From Indiicoccus explosivorum (lineage in GTDB: Bacteria; Bacillota; Bacilli; Bacillales_A; Planococcaceae), in assembly GCF_002167005.1 (NCBI RefSeq), contig NZ_NHTN01000015.1:23063-87062 (forward strand): a stretch of 64,000 bases of DNA, written 5' to 3'. The notes beneath the pieces were generated by a model. That model was not told the origin of the DNA, ran no database searches, and saw only the letters and a program-made list of their open reading frames with translations. This document shows positions 17,280 to 26,163 of this stretch, piece after piece (the stretch's first letter is position 1; the number at the start of each line of letters is the position of its first letter). The translations under genes were made by a program, and so were the position numbers.

Positions 17280-19184
17280 ATGGATCTTCATTCGATTACA
17301 AGTCCTTCATTTCTGAAGAATATGGACAGAAAACAGCTGGAACAGCTCAGCGAAGATATTCGCGCTTTCCTCATAGAAAACCTTTCCAGAACCGGCGGCC
17401 ACATCGGACCGAACCTCGGGGTGGTCGAACTGACGCTGGCGCTTCACCGGACATTCAACAGCCCTGCGGATAAAATCATTTGGGACGTGGGCCACCAGGC
17501 GTACGTCCATAAAATCCTCACCGGTCGGGCCGGCCAGTTCGATACCCTCCGGCAGTTCAAGGGACTGTGCGGATTCCCGAAGCGCAATGAAAGTGACCAT
17601 GATGTCTGGGAAACCGGGCACAGCTCCACTTCGCTGTCCGCGGCGATGGGCATGGCTGCCGCCCGCGACATTAAAGGGGAACGGAATTACGTCATCCCGG
17701 TGATCGGCGACGGCGCCCTCACCGGCGGGATGGCGCTGGAAGCCCTCAACCACATCGGCCATGAACAGACGGACATGACCGTCATTCTGAACGATAATGA
17801 GATGTCCATCGCCCCGAACGTCGGCGCGCTCCATAACGTGCTGGGCCGCCTCCGGACAGCCGGAAAGTACAACAAAGCCAAAGACGAGCTCGAAGACCTC
17901 CTGAAACGGGTGCCGGCGGTCGGCGGGAAAATTGCGCAGACAGCGGAACGCGTGAAGGACAGTCTTAAGTACCTGCTCGTCTCCGGGGTGTTTTTCGAAG
18001 AACTCGGATTCACGTACCTCGGTCCGATCGACGGCCATGATTTCGAAGACCTCGAAGAAAACCTGGAATATGCGAAAAAAGTGAAAGGACCGGTCCTGCT
18101 TCACGTCATTACAAAAAAAGGAAAAGGGTACCGGCCGGCGGAAGAAGACAAAATCGGCACGTGGCACGGAACCGGCCCGTATAAGATGGAAACCGGCGAT
18201 TTCAAAAAATCCTCCGCAACCGCACCGTCGTGGAGCGGACTGGTCGCAGAGACCGTCCGGAAACTTGCGCGTAATGACCGGCGGATTGCCGCGATCACAC
18301 CGGCAATGCCGGTCGGCTCCAAGCTGGAAGGCTTCGCGTCGGAATTCCCTGACCGCATGTTCGATGTCGGGATTGCCGAACAGCATGCCGCGACCATGTC
18401 GGCAGGCTTGGCGACGCAGGGCATGAAGCCGTTCCTCGCCATTTATTCGACATTTCTACAGCGGGCGTATGATCAGGTGCTTCACGATATCAGCAGGCAG
18501 AACTTGAACGTCTTCATCGGGATCGACCGGGCAGGACTCGTCGGCGCGGACGGCGAGACCCATCAGGGGGTATTCGATATCGCGTTCCTCCGCCCATTGC
18601 CTAATATGGTCATCATGATGCCGAAAGACGAGAACGAAGGGCAGCATATGGTGAAGACGGCCATCGAGTATGATGACGGGCCGATCGCCCTCCGCTACCC
18701 GAGAGGGAACGGACTCGGCGTTGAAATGGACAGCGAGCTCAAAAGCCTGCCGATCGGCTCTTGGGAAGTGCTGAAGGAAGGAAAGGATGCGGTCATCCTG
18801 ACGTTCGGTACGACCATTCCGCTGGCCGAGGAAGCGTCCCGTATCCTCGGGGAAGAAGGGATCAGCGCGGAAGTCGTAAACGCCCGGTTCATCAAACCGA
18901 TGGATACGGACATGCTCCGGAACATTTTCAGCCGCAATATCCCGGTCGTGACGATCGAAGAAGCCGTGCTCGACGGCGGCTTCGGGAGCGGCGTGCTGGA
19001 ATTCGCTTCAGACGCCGGATACCGGAATGCGGTGATCGAACGGATGGGCATTCCGGACGAATTCATCGAACACGGAGATGTCGGCCAGCTGCTGGCGGAA
19101 ATCGGACTGACCGCTGAAGGTGCTGCGGACCGGATCCGCAGGCATGTCCGGCAGGACAGCAAGCCGGGTATGAAAGTGCTGTGA
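17280..19184 (+). CDS. dxs: 1-deoxy-D-xylulose-5-phosphate synthase
   Basis: Thiamine diphosphate enzyme for the first step of the MEP pathway (pyruvate plus glyceraldehyde 3-phosphate). At 634 residues the three transketolase-like domains are present: [22 protein letters not shown] region and [16 protein letters not shown] (ThDP motif, about 150-165), [18 protein letters not shown], then [18 protein letters not shown] with the catalytic Glu. ATG 17280 gives MDLHSI; a GTG nine bases upstream is too close to AAAGGTG. It has its own promoter and overlaps tlyA by 4 bp. Confidence 0.95.
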   Translation: MDLHSITSPSFLKNMDRKQLEQLSEDIRAFLIENLSRTGGHIGPNLGVVELTLALHRTFNSPADKIIWDVGHQAYVHKILTGRAGQFDTLRQFKGLCGFPKRNESDHDVWETGHSSTSLSAAMGMAAARDIKGERNYVIPVIGDGALTGGMALEALNHIGHEQTDMTVILNDNEMSIAPNVGALHNVLGRLRTAGKYNKAKDELEDLLKRVPAVGGKIAQTAERVKDSLKYLLVSGVFFEELGFTYLGPIDGHDFEDLEENLEYAKKVKGPVLLHVITKKGKGYRPAEEDKIGTWHGTGPYKMETGDFKKSSATAPSWSGLVAETVRKLARNDRRIAAITPAMPVGSKLEGFASEFPDRMFDVGIAEQHAATMSAGLATQGMKPFLAIYSTFLQRAYDQVLHDISRQNLNVFIGIDRAGLVGADGETHQGVFDIAFLRPLPNMVIMMPKDENEGQHMVKTAIEYDDGPIALRYPRGNGLGVEMDSELKSLPIGSWEVLKEGKDAVILTFGTTIPLAEEASRILGEEGISAEVVNARFIKPMDTDMLRNIFSRNIPVVTIEEAVLDGGFGSGVLEFASDAGYRNAVIERMGIPDEFIEHGDVGQLLAEIGLTAEGAADRIRRHVRQDSKPGMKVL

Positions 19185-19987
19185 ACAAAGTGAAAAAAGA
19201 ACGGGTCGATGTGCTGCTCGTGGAGCGCGGCCTGTGTGAGACACGGGAAGCGGCGAAACGGGCCGTTATGGCCGGAATCGTCTATACGGCTTCTGAACGG
19301 CTGGAAAAGCCGGGTGTGAAAATCCCGGCGGACACGCCCCTTACCGTTAAAGGCAGTGCGTCCAAATACGTCAGCCGGGGCGGCCTCAAGCTTGAAAAGG
19401 CGCTGGAAGTATTCGATATCACGATTGATGGGAAACTCCTGCTGGACATCGGGGCATCCACCGGCGGATTCACCGACTGCGCGCTCCAGAACGGCGCGCG
19501 CCACAGCTATGCGCTCGATGTGGGCTATAACCAGCTGGCGTGGAAACTTCGCCAGGATCCGAGAGTCACAGTCATGGAGCGCGTTAATTTCCGGCATTCG
19601 GAAGCCGCCGATTTCACCGAAGGACTGCCCGAAATCGCCACGATCGATGTGTCGTTCATTTCACTGAAACTTATCCTGCCGGTCCTTAGCGGTATCCTCG
19701 TTCCCGAAGGGGATGTAATCGCGCTCGTCAAACCGCAGTTCGAAGCCGGGAAGGAGCGGGTCGGCAAAAAAGGGATCGTCCGCGATCCCCGCGTCCATGA
19801 GGACGTGCTGGCGGATGTGGCAGAGTTCGCTTCCGCCAGCGGATTCCGGCTTGAAAACGCCTCTTATTCCCCGATTACAGGAGGGGAAGGGAATATCGAG
19901 TTCCTGTTCCATTTGAAGCGCGGCATCGGAGCCGGCCGGGAAATCGACTTTCCGGCCCTCGTGCGGGAAGCGCATGAAGCCCTCTGA
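19181..19987 (+). CDS. tlyA: TlyA family rRNA (cytidine-2'-O)-methyltransferase
   Basis: A 268-residue protein with an N-terminal S4 RNA-binding domain ([21 protein letters not shown], about 9-30) and a FtsJ-like methyltransferase domain with SAM motif [16 protein letters not shown]. It matches B. subtilis YqxC. Family members 2'-O-methylate cytidines in rRNA; the older hemolysin label is misleading. GTG start overlapping the dxs stop; a weak ribosome site suggests coupling. A terminator follows immediately. Confidence 0.92.
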   Translation: MNKVKKERVDVLLVERGLCETREAAKRAVMAGIVYTASERLEKPGVKIPADTPLTVKGSASKYVSRGGLKLEKALEVFDITIDGKLLLDIGASTGGFTDCALQNGARHSYALDVGYNQLAWKLRQDPRVTVMERVNFRHSEAADFTEGLPEIATIDVSFISLKLILPVLSGILVPEGDVIALVKPQFEAGKERVGKKGIVRDPRVHEDVLADVAEFASASGFRLENASYSPITGGEGNIEFLFHLKRGIGAGREIDFPALVREAHEAL

Positions 19988-20011
19988 ACACATCCGAAAT
20001 GGATGTGTTTT
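19986..20011 (+). terminator. Terminator after tlyA
   Basis: AACACATCC (19988-19996 region), a GAAA loop and GGATGTGTT form a stem followed by a short T run. Confidence 0.78.
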
Positions 20012-20052
20012 CTTGTGTTCCGGGAGTTTTCGCGTTAAGATGAATAAATGAT

Positions 20053-20067
20053 TGTATAATTATTCAT
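20053..20067 (+). promoter_or_regulatory. ARG box overlapping the argR promoter
   Basis: TGTATAATTATTCAT is a close match to ARG box halves bound by ArgR/AhrC, and its TATAAT (20055-20060) can serve as the -10 element. A second looser half, GATGAATAAATGATT, lies just upstream. The placement 16 bp before argR suggests autoregulation. Confidence 0.65.
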
Positions 20068-20082
20068 TACCGGGGGATTTCG

Positions 20083-20532
20083 ATGAACAAAGGACAGCGA
20101 CACATTAAAATTCGCGACATCATTTCCAATATGGAAATCGAAACACAGGACGACCTCGTCCATAAGCTCAAGTCATCAGGTTACGATGTCACACAGGCGA
20201 CCGTATCCAGGGACATCAAGGAAATGCATTTGGTGAAAGTGCCGCTCCAGGACGGCCGGTACAAATACAGCCTGCCTGCCGATCAGCGGTTCAATCCGGA
20301 ACAGAAACTGCACCGGGCGATGACGGATGCGTTTGTCAGCATTAACGGCGCCAATCATTTTCTTGTCATGAAGACCCTGCCGGGGAACGCGCACGCCATC
20401 GGTTCACTGATCGACCTGCTCGGATGGGAAGAGATTCTCGGGACGATATGCGGCGACGATACGTGCCTGATCATCTGCCGGACGCAGGAAGAACGGGAAC
20501 CGCTCAGGCAGCGGCTGCTGGAAATGCTGTAA
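20083..20532 (+). CDS. argR: Arginine repressor/activator ArgR (AhrC)
   Basis: A 149-residue arginine-responsive regulator: N-terminal winged helix (residues 1-70, including [26 protein letters not shown]) and C-terminal hexamerisation and arginine-binding domain with ...[15 protein letters not shown], containing the GTIAGDDT-type signature. ATG follows GGGGG. It should control argGH at 53.2 kb, where another ARG box is found. It lies 26 bp upstream of recN, the conserved Bacillales order. Confidence 0.95.
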   Translation: MNKGQRHIKIRDIISNMEIETQDDLVHKLKSSGYDVTQATVSRDIKEMHLVKVPLQDGRYKYSLPADQRFNPEQKLHRAMTDAFVSINGANHFLVMKTLPGNAHAIGSLIDLLGWEEILGTICGDDTCLIICRTQEEREPLRQRLLEML

Positions 20533-20558
20533 CTGTAAGCAGGAAAGGTGAGGGATTC

Positions 20559-22271
20559 ATGCTCAGAGAACTGGATATCCGGAATTTCGCAATCATACAG
20601 GAGCTGTCGGTCGGATTCTCTGAAGGACTGACCGTCCTGACCGGCGAGACTGGAGCGGGGAAATCGATCATCATCGATGCCGTCCAGCTGCTCGCAGGCG
20701 GACGCGGGAGCCAGGAATTCATCCGGCACGGTGCGAAAAAAGCGGAAATCGAAGGGCTTTTTTCGCTTGACGACAGCCGGCATCCCGTCTTCGGCAAACT
20801 GGAAGAGTTCGGTATCCCGTCCGAGGACGGCGATGTCCTCCTCCGCCGGGAAATCAACGACAAAGGAAAAACGGTATGCCGCGTTAACGGGAAATTGGTG
20901 ACGATCGCCATCCTGCGGGAAGTCGGCGCTTCGCTCATCGACATCCACGGCCAGCACGAGACGCAGGAACTGATGGATGAGAAAAAACACATCCGGCTAT
21001 TGGATCAATTCGCCGGATCCCGCCTTGCAAAAGCGAAGGAAAGCTATGCAAAGACGTATGAGAATTACATGAAACTGAAGCGGGAATTCGCCTCCTATAA
21101 TGAGAACGAGCAGCAGACGGCACAGCGGATCGATCTGCTGACATTCCAGCTGAATGAAATCAACGCCGCCCATCTGCAGCCGGGAGAAGAGGAGACCCTT
21201 CAGGCGGAACGGAAACGGCTCCAGAACTTTACCCGGATCTATGAGGGGCTGGCGCAGGCATACGAAGCGATCCAAGGGGAGTCGAAGGGGCTGGACTGGA
21301 TCGGCACAGCGATGACGGAGCTGGACCACGCGGCCGCTATCGATGACGAGTATCAGGAAACGGCAGAATCGCTTTCCGGCGCTTTTTACCAGATCCAGGA
21401 CATCGGTTCGGTCATCAAGCGGTCCGTCGACTCGATGGAATTCGATCCCGAGCGGCTGAATGAGATCGAGGACCGGCTTTCCGTCATTCAGTCGCTGAAA
21501 CGGAAATACGGCAATTCCGTCAGTGAAATTCTGGCGTATGCGAAAAAACAGGAAGATGAACTGGACCGGCTCATCAATAGGGACAAACGGCTGCAGCTGG
21601 ATCAGGAAAAGCTGGATCAGCTCCGGGCGGATCTGCAAGTGGAAGCGGAAGAGCTGACCGTCCATCGGAAAAAGGCCGCAAAAAAGCTGGAATCCGCCAT
21701 TATGGACCAACTGGCGGCACTTCACATGGGGAAAGCCGCCTTCCAGACGGAAATCGAAGAACTCGGGGAAGGGAAGTTCGACCGGAACGGCCGGGACGCG
21801 GTCTTCTTCCGGATTTCGACGAATGTCGGTGAACCGCTGAAGCCGCTGACGAAAGTCGCTTCAGGGGGCGAACTCTCACGGATGATGCTGGCGCTCAAAA
21901 CCATTTTTTCGAAGCACCAGGGAATCACATCCATTATTTTCGATGAAGTGGACACAGGGGTCAGCGGGCGTGTGGCACAGGCGATCGCGGAAAAAATCGC
22001 TGCGATCTCCATGCATTCCCAGGTGTTGTGCATTTCCCATTTGCCTCAGGTCGCCGCCATGGCGGACCAGCATTTATTCATCGAAAAACGAGTCGAACGG
22101 GAACGGACCGTTACGACGGTCGAAGAACTCGGCGGCAAGGAACGGACGAACGAAATGAGCCGGATGCTTTCGGGAGCGGAAGTGACGGATTTGACGCTGC
22201 AGCACGCGCAGGAACTGCTGACTTTGGCCGAAGAGCGGAAAGCCAGCATGCGCGGAGCCGGTACGGTCTGA
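20559..22271 (+). CDS. recN: DNA repair protein RecN
   Basis: SMC-like ATPase of double-strand break repair. The 570-residue protein has Walker A GETGAGKSIIIDAVQLLAGG near the N-terminus, a central coiled coil (about 150-350), signature SGGELSRMMLALK and Walker B IIFDEVDTG. ATG 20559 (MLRELDIRNFAIIQ) follows GGAAAGGTG; the frame is open further upstream but overlaps argR. Only 15 bp separate recN from spo0A; spoIVB, usually located here, is missing. Confidence 0.95.
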   Translation: MLRELDIRNFAIIQELSVGFSEGLTVLTGETGAGKSIIIDAVQLLAGGRGSQEFIRHGAKKAEIEGLFSLDDSRHPVFGKLEEFGIPSEDGDVLLRREINDKGKTVCRVNGKLVTIAILREVGASLIDIHGQHETQELMDEKKHIRLLDQFAGSRLAKAKESYAKTYENYMKLKREFASYNENEQQTAQRIDLLTFQLNEINAAHLQPGEEETLQAERKRLQNFTRIYEGLAQAYEAIQGESKGLDWIGTAMTELDHAAAIDDEYQETAESLSGAFYQIQDIGSVIKRSVDSMEFDPERLNEIEDRLSVIQSLKRKYGNSVSEILAYAKKQEDELDRLINRDKRLQLDQEKLDQLRADLQVEAEELTVHRKKAAKKLESAIMDQLAALHMGKAAFQTEIEELGEGKFDRNGRDAVFFRISTNVGEPLKPLTKVASGGELSRMMLALKTIFSKHQGITSIIFDEVDTGVSGRVAQAIAEKIAAISMHSQVLCISHLPQVAAMADQHLFIEKRVERERTVTTVEELGGKERTNEMSRMLSGAEVTDLTLQHAQELLTLAEERKASMRGAGTV

Positions 22272-22286
22272 ATTTGGAGGAATTGA

Positions 22287-23048
22287 ATGAGCACAATACG
22301 AATTGGAATCGCTGACGACAACCGGGAACTGGTATCGCTGATCGAAGAGCACTTGGACAGCCAGCCGAACATGGAAGTCGGTTTCACGGCCCACAATGGA
22401 AAATCATGCATCAAGCAGCTCGAAGAGACAGAGGTGGATGTGCTTCTGCTTGATGTCATCATGCCGTATCTTGACGGCATGGCCGTGCTCGACGCCATCC
22501 AGTCGTCGGAAACGCTGTCGGATTTACGGGTGATCATGCTGACGGCTTTCGGCCAGGAAAGTGTCATGAGCCAGGCGGCGGAGAACGGCGCTTCGTATTT
22601 CATGCTGAAACCGTTCGAGATGGAGCAGCTGAAAATCCAGATCGAGCAGGCGATGAAAGATCACCAGAAGGGCAGGCAGCCTGCTGTCTCGCCGGCGGAA
22701 AAATTGATTACCGAGCGGGTGAAGGACATCGGAGTTCCGCCGCACATTAAAGGATACGCTTATTTGAAAAAAGCGATCGAGCTGGGGCTGGAGGATCCGG
22801 CAAAACTGAATTCCGTTACAAAAGTGCTGTATCCTTCTGTCGCGGAAAGCTTCGGCACAACGCCGCCGCGGGTCGAGCGGGCAATCCGCCACGCGATTGA
22901 AGTGACATGGAACCGCGGGGATTCAGAGCGGCTTTCCCACTTATTCGGGTACGACGCTGTCCATTTGAAAAATAAACCGACAAATTCGGAGTTCATTGCG
23001 ATGGTCACTGACCAGATCGCGCAGGAATTCGGGAATCAGAAATACTGA
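22287..23048 (+). CDS. spo0A: Stage 0 sporulation response regulator Spo0A
   Basis: Master response regulator with an N-terminal receiver domain (acidic pocket D10/D11, phospho-acceptor D56 in LLLDVIMPYLDG, conserved Lys in MLKPF) and the C-terminal Spo0A DNA-binding domain with TPPRVERAIRHAIEVTW and the signature LFGY...KPTNSEFIAMV. At 253 residues it appears intact. In B. subtilis it has its own vegetative and sigma-H promoters downstream of spoIVB; here it follows recN directly, leaving no room for them. Retention without sporulation neighbours suggests a non-spore role such as stationary-phase or biofilm control (inference). Confidence 0.95.
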   Translation: MSTIRIGIADDNRELVSLIEEHLDSQPNMEVGFTAHNGKSCIKQLEETEVDVLLLDVIMPYLDGMAVLDAIQSSETLSDLRVIMLTAFGQESVMSQAAENGASYFMLKPFEMEQLKIQIEQAMKDHQKGRQPAVSPAEKLITERVKDIGVPPHIKGYAYLKKAIELGLEDPAKLNSVTKVLYPSVAESFGTTPPRVERAIRHAIEVTWNRGDSERLSHLFGYDAVHLKNKPTNSEFIAMVTDQIAQEFGNQKY

Positions 23049-23049
23049 A

Positions 23050-23080
23050 AAAGCGGCCGGAAAGTTCCCCGGCCCTTTTT
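23050..23080 (+). terminator. Terminator after spo0A
   Basis: GGCCGG and CCGGCC pair around AAAGTTCC, followed by five T. Confidence 0.78.
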
Positions 23081-23095
23081 CGGGAAAAATTCTAG

Positions 23096-23119
23096 AAGTA
23101 AAAAATTACTTAAGGCAAA
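23096..23119 (+). promoter_or_regulatory. A-rich motif also found upstream of the ABC exporter genes
   Basis: AAGTAAAAAATTAC, then two variable bases, AAGG, one variable base and AAA. The same motif occurs at 55848-55871. In both cases it stands about 100 bp ahead of a start codon and just after a terminator. It could be an UP element or a regulator site; unrecognised. Confidence 0.4.
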
Positions 23120-23193
23120 TAAAAAACAAAAAACTGGAACAACAAACAAGCGGAAGTGCGGTATAATTATTCCAGATATAGGGAGGTGAAAGA

Positions 23194-23556
23194 TTGCTGG
23201 ATCCAGGAGGAGACCTTTTATTCAGGATAGTGCCGATTTTCATCGGCTTCGTTTTTCTCATCGTCGCGGGGATCATCATCTTTACGGCGGTCAAAGGGAT
23301 TTCGGTTTGGGCCCGTAATAATTCCCAGCCCCGAAGGGAAGAGGAAGCGCGTGCCATTTCGAAGCGGACGGATATACGCGGCGGCGGAGAAACCCGTGCC
23401 AGAAGCCTGTACTTCATCACGTTCGAGTTTCCTAACGGTGACAGGACGGAGTTCCGGGTGGATGGAAGGACGATGGGGCAGATCACGGAAGGGGATGTCG
23501 GCAAACTGCATTTTCAGGGAACGCGCTTTTTGCAGTTCGACCGGAACAGGACATAA
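23194..23556 (+). CDS. DUF2500-like small membrane protein
   Basis: A 120-residue protein with one N-terminal transmembrane segment (about residues 9-32) and a soluble beta-rich domain: ARSLYFITFEFPNGDRTEFRV, then EGDVGKLHFQGTRFLQFDRN, a pattern typical of DUF2500. The start is TTG after GGGAGGTG. A TATAAT (23162-23167) upstream may be its -10. Monocistronic between terminators. No function is known for the family. Confidence 0.8.
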   Translation: MLDPGGDLLFRIVPIFIGFVFLIVAGIIIFTAVKGISVWARNNSQPRREEEARAISKRTDIRGGGETRARSLYFITFEFPNGDRTEFRVDGRTMGQITEGDVGKLHFQGTRFLQFDRNRT

Positions 23557-23589
23557 TCCCAGTACATATGGAAAATCATCGGAAACGAA

Positions 23590-23621
23590 AAAAGAACCTG
23601 CACATTTGCTGCAGGTTCTTT
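23590..23621. terminator. Bidirectional terminator between DUF2500 and DUF2627 genes
   Basis: AAGAACCTGC and GCAGGTTCTT form a perfect 10-bp stem with A and T runs outside, serving both convergent genes. Confidence 0.85.
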
Positions 23622-23854
23622 CATTTATTGAACCGCTGCTGGACTTTTCCGCGCTTGCGGTCACGGTGAAGCAGAAATCCCGCAAAGAACCAGATGCCGG
23701 CGGCGAGCAAAACGAAGCCGGCGGCGAACTGCATCCAAAGCTCGGGAAAAGGGGCGATGAGTCTGCTGAAAAGGGTATCGCGCATGAATTTGATGCCGGC
23801 GATCGCCATAATCCCGGGCACCAGCAGTACGAGAAACGCTATGAATCGTGCCAT
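23621..23854 (-). CDS. DUF2627 family membrane protein (YqzF-like)
   Basis: A 77-residue protein with two predicted transmembrane helices (about 3-20 and 38-58) and a basic tail HRDRKRGKVQ. MARFIAFLVLLVPGI and KFMRDTLFSRL are typical of the YqzF family, which in Bacillus also sits between spo0A and the bkd cluster. The start at 23854 follows AAGGAGG on the minus strand; the frame extends 18 codons further but without a ribosome site. Function unknown. Confidence 0.85.
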   Translation of the reverse strand: MARFIAFLVLLVPGIMAIAGIKFMRDTLFSRLIAPFPELWMQFAAGFVLLAAGIWFFAGFLLHRDRKRGKVQQRFNK

Positions 23855-23977
23855 GCTTCTCCTCCTTACTGACCTTATTGTTCCTCTTCCGTGAAAGTTG
23901 TCAAGCAACTGCCTCCTGCGCTATGCTGAAGAAGGATTGCATGGAATTGCACACGATAACGAAAGGTTTGAAGCGAA

Positions 23978-26029
23978 TTGCAAAGCGTCATCATAGTAGG
24001 CGGCGGGACAGGCGGAATGGCCATTCTCGATCTTCTCCTGGATTCGGATTACTTGGAAGTGCGGGGCGTCGCCGACATCGATCCGGATGCTCCGGCTTTA
24101 AGGAAAGCGGCGGAACTGGGAATTCCGGTTGCCGGCGATGCAAAAGAATTCGAAAACGCAAGGCCTGATATCGTTTTTAATGTCACAGGGAGTGAAGATG
24201 TGCAGCGGAGCCTGCTGGCTTCATTTCCGAACGGTACGGTCATCATCCCGGGGAGTGTCGCGACGATCCTGTTCCGGCTGCTCGAAGAAAAAGAGCATTT
24301 CATTTCAAGGCTCAGCGAAGAAGCGCATAAGACGAACACGATTTTCAATTCAGTCGAAGAAGGCATGATCGGGATCGACCGGAAAAGGAGAATCACGTTC
24401 ATCAACAAAAGTGCCGCCCGCATGATCGGTGTGCCGGCGGAAAAAGCGCACGGAAAGCCGATATACGAAGTGATTCCGGAGAGCGGACTGCCCCGGATCA
24501 TGGAATCGGGCCGGACCGAGTTCAACCGGAAGCTTCAGCTCGGGACAGGCATCAGCATCATTTCTTCCCGCATCCCCATGATCGATGAGCAGGGGAAGAT
24601 CTTCGGTGCTTTGGCGGTCTTTAAAGACATCACCGAAGTGGTGAGCCTGGCTGAGGAAATCACCAACATGAAAGAGATCCAGACGATGCTTGAGGCGATT
24701 ATCCATTCCAGTGATGATGCCATCTCTGTCGTCGATGAAAACGGAAACGGCCTGATGATCAACCCGGCCTACACCCGCATTACCGGACTGTCGAAAGAAG
24801 ATGTCATCGGAAAACCGGCGACCGCGGATATATCGGAAGGCGAAAGCATCCATATGAAAGCGCTGCAGCAGCGGAAACCGTTCAGAGGCGTGAATCTGAA
24901 GGTGGGGCCAGCCGAGCGGGAAGTGATTGTCAATGTCGCCCCGATCATCGTGGGAGTGAAGCTGAAGGGAAGCGTTGGCGTCATCCATGACATGACTGAA
25001 ATCCGCTCGCTCATGAAAGAGCTGGACCGCGCCCGCAGCATTATCCGGACGCTGGAAACGAAATATACTTTCAGCGATATCATCGGCCAGTCGGCGGAAA
25101 TCCAGTTGTCCGTGCAGCAGGCGAAACTTGCCGCTGAAACGGAAGCCATCGTCCTGCTGCGGGGAGAATCGGGCACCGGAAAAGAACTTTTCGCCCATGC
25201 GATCCATTCAGCGAGCGGCCGGAAGTACAACAAATTCATCCGCGTCAATTGCGCGGCGCTCACAGAAGAGCTGCTGGAAATGGAACTGTTCGGTTTTGAG
25301 GAAGGGGCGTTCGATCACATCCGGAGCGGCAGCCGGAAAGGGCTGTTCGAGGAAGCGGACAATGGCAGCATTTTCCTGGATGAAATCGGGGAGCTGTCTC
25401 TAGCCGCCCAGGCGAAACTGCTGCGGGTGCTGGAAGAGCACGAAGTCCTCCGGATCGGCGGCACGCAACCGATTCCGGTCAATGTCCGGGTGATCGCCGC
25501 GACGAACATCAACATGGAGAAAGCGCTCCTTGACGGGGCGTTCCGGGAAGATCTGTATTACCGGCTGAATCGGATGCCGATCCATCTTCCGCCATTGAAA
25601 AAGCGGAAACAGGACATCCCCCAAATCGCGGAGCGGCTGCTTGTCAAGCTGAACCAGGAATACGGACGGAATATCCAAGTGATCACAGACAAGGCGCTGC
25701 AGCTCCTCAAAGTCTATGAGTGGCCGGGGAACGTCCGGGAACTCGAGAACATCCTCAGCCGGGCCATGATTTTCATGCAGGCGCAGGACACGGTGATGAC
25801 CGATCGCCATATGCCGATGAATATGATCAAAAGTACAGAAGACCAGCCCGGAGCGGCGATCCGCTTCGGGACAGCGCTCCCACTCCAGGAACAGATGGAT
25901 ACGGTGGAGCAGCGGATTCTGGAACAGACCATGGCGGAATGCGAAGGGAATAAAACAAAAGCGGCAAAACAGCTTCAAATCTCCTTGCGGTCGCTTTACT
26001 ATAAACTGGAGAAATTCGGATTGTCGTGA
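23978..26029 (+). CDS. bkdR: Transcriptional regulator BkdR-like, sigma-54 activator family with altered GAFTGA loop
   Basis: A 683-residue regulator: an N-terminal nucleotide-binding-like domain (VIIVGGGTGGMAILDLLLD, 1-110), two PAS domains (about 120-240 and 245-360), an AAA+ domain with Walker A GESGTGKE (about 394) and Walker B IFLDEIGEL, and a C-terminal Fis-type helix-turn-helix (KTKAAKQLQISLRSLYYKLEK). Residues 443-448 read GAFDHI instead of GAFTGA, the loop that contacts sigma-54. It precedes the bkd operon and presumably senses branched-chain metabolites. TTG start with weak ribosome site. Confidence 0.88.
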   Translation: MQSVIIVGGGTGGMAILDLLLDSDYLEVRGVADIDPDAPALRKAAELGIPVAGDAKEFENARPDIVFNVTGSEDVQRSLLASFPNGTVIIPGSVATILFRLLEEKEHFISRLSEEAHKTNTIFNSVEEGMIGIDRKRRITFINKSAARMIGVPAEKAHGKPIYEVIPESGLPRIMESGRTEFNRKLQLGTGISIISSRIPMIDEQGKIFGALAVFKDITEVVSLAEEITNMKEIQTMLEAIIHSSDDAISVVDENGNGLMINPAYTRITGLSKEDVIGKPATADISEGESIHMKALQQRKPFRGVNLKVGPAEREVIVNVAPIIVGVKLKGSVGVIHDMTEIRSLMKELDRARSIIRTLETKYTFSDIIGQSAEIQLSVQQAKLAAETEAIVLLRGESGTGKELFAHAIHSASGRKYNKFIRVNCAALTEELLEMELFGFEEGAFDHIRSGSRKGLFEEADNGSIFLDEIGELSLAAQAKLLRVLEEHEVLRIGGTQPIPVNVRVIAATNINMEKALLDGAFREDLYYRLNRMPIHLPPLKKRKQDIPQIAERLLVKLNQEYGRNIQVITDKALQLLKVYEWPGNVRELENILSRAMIFMQAQDTVMTDRHMPMNMIKSTEDQPGAAIRFGTALPLQEQMDTVEQRILEQTMAECEGNKTKAAKQLQISLRSLYYKLEKFGLS

Positions 26030-26033
26030 TTCT

Positions 26034-26069
26034 GTGCAAATAACTGCACGTTTTTGCAGTTATTTGCAC
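26034..26069. promoter_or_regulatory. Perfect 15-bp inverted repeat upstream of ptb
   Basis: GTGCAAATAACTGCA (26034-26048) and TGCAGTTATTTGCAC (26055-26069) are exact reverse complements around CGTTTT. Each arm is bounded by TGCA at both ends, so it could be two binding sites. No T run follows, so a terminator is unlikely. It lies 5 bp after bkdR and about 95 bp before ptb, where an activator such as BkdR would bind. Confidence 0.65.
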
Positions 26070-26093
26070 GGTCAGTTTCCCTGTACAGGCAAA

Positions 26094-26107
26094 ATAAAGC
26101 GCTTTCA
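26094..26107. promoter_or_regulatory. cre-like site (CcpA) upstream of ptb
   Basis: ATAAAGCGCTTTCA matches the cre consensus centre (AAAGCGCTTTCA) with differences only in the first two positions. It lies just upstream of AT-rich promoter-like DNA (TTTATT 26111-26116; TTAAAT 26135-26140, 18-bp spacing), suggesting carbon catabolite control of the bkd operon. Confidence 0.55.
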
Positions 26108-26163
26108 TTCTTTATTCATACGGTCATTGTCTGATTAAATTAGAAGTGAAGAAGGGAGTTGCG

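Noticed and set aside
26034..26069. Rho-independent terminator of bkdR
   Set aside because: The stem is perfect but no T run follows; the TGCA-bounded arms look more like binding sites. It could still stabilise the bkdR transcript end.
26071..26160. Sigma-54 promoter before ptb
   Set aside because: No GG-N10-GC element was found; the closest match has 9-bp spacing (GG at 26088 and GC near 26099), so a sigma-A promoter is preferred.
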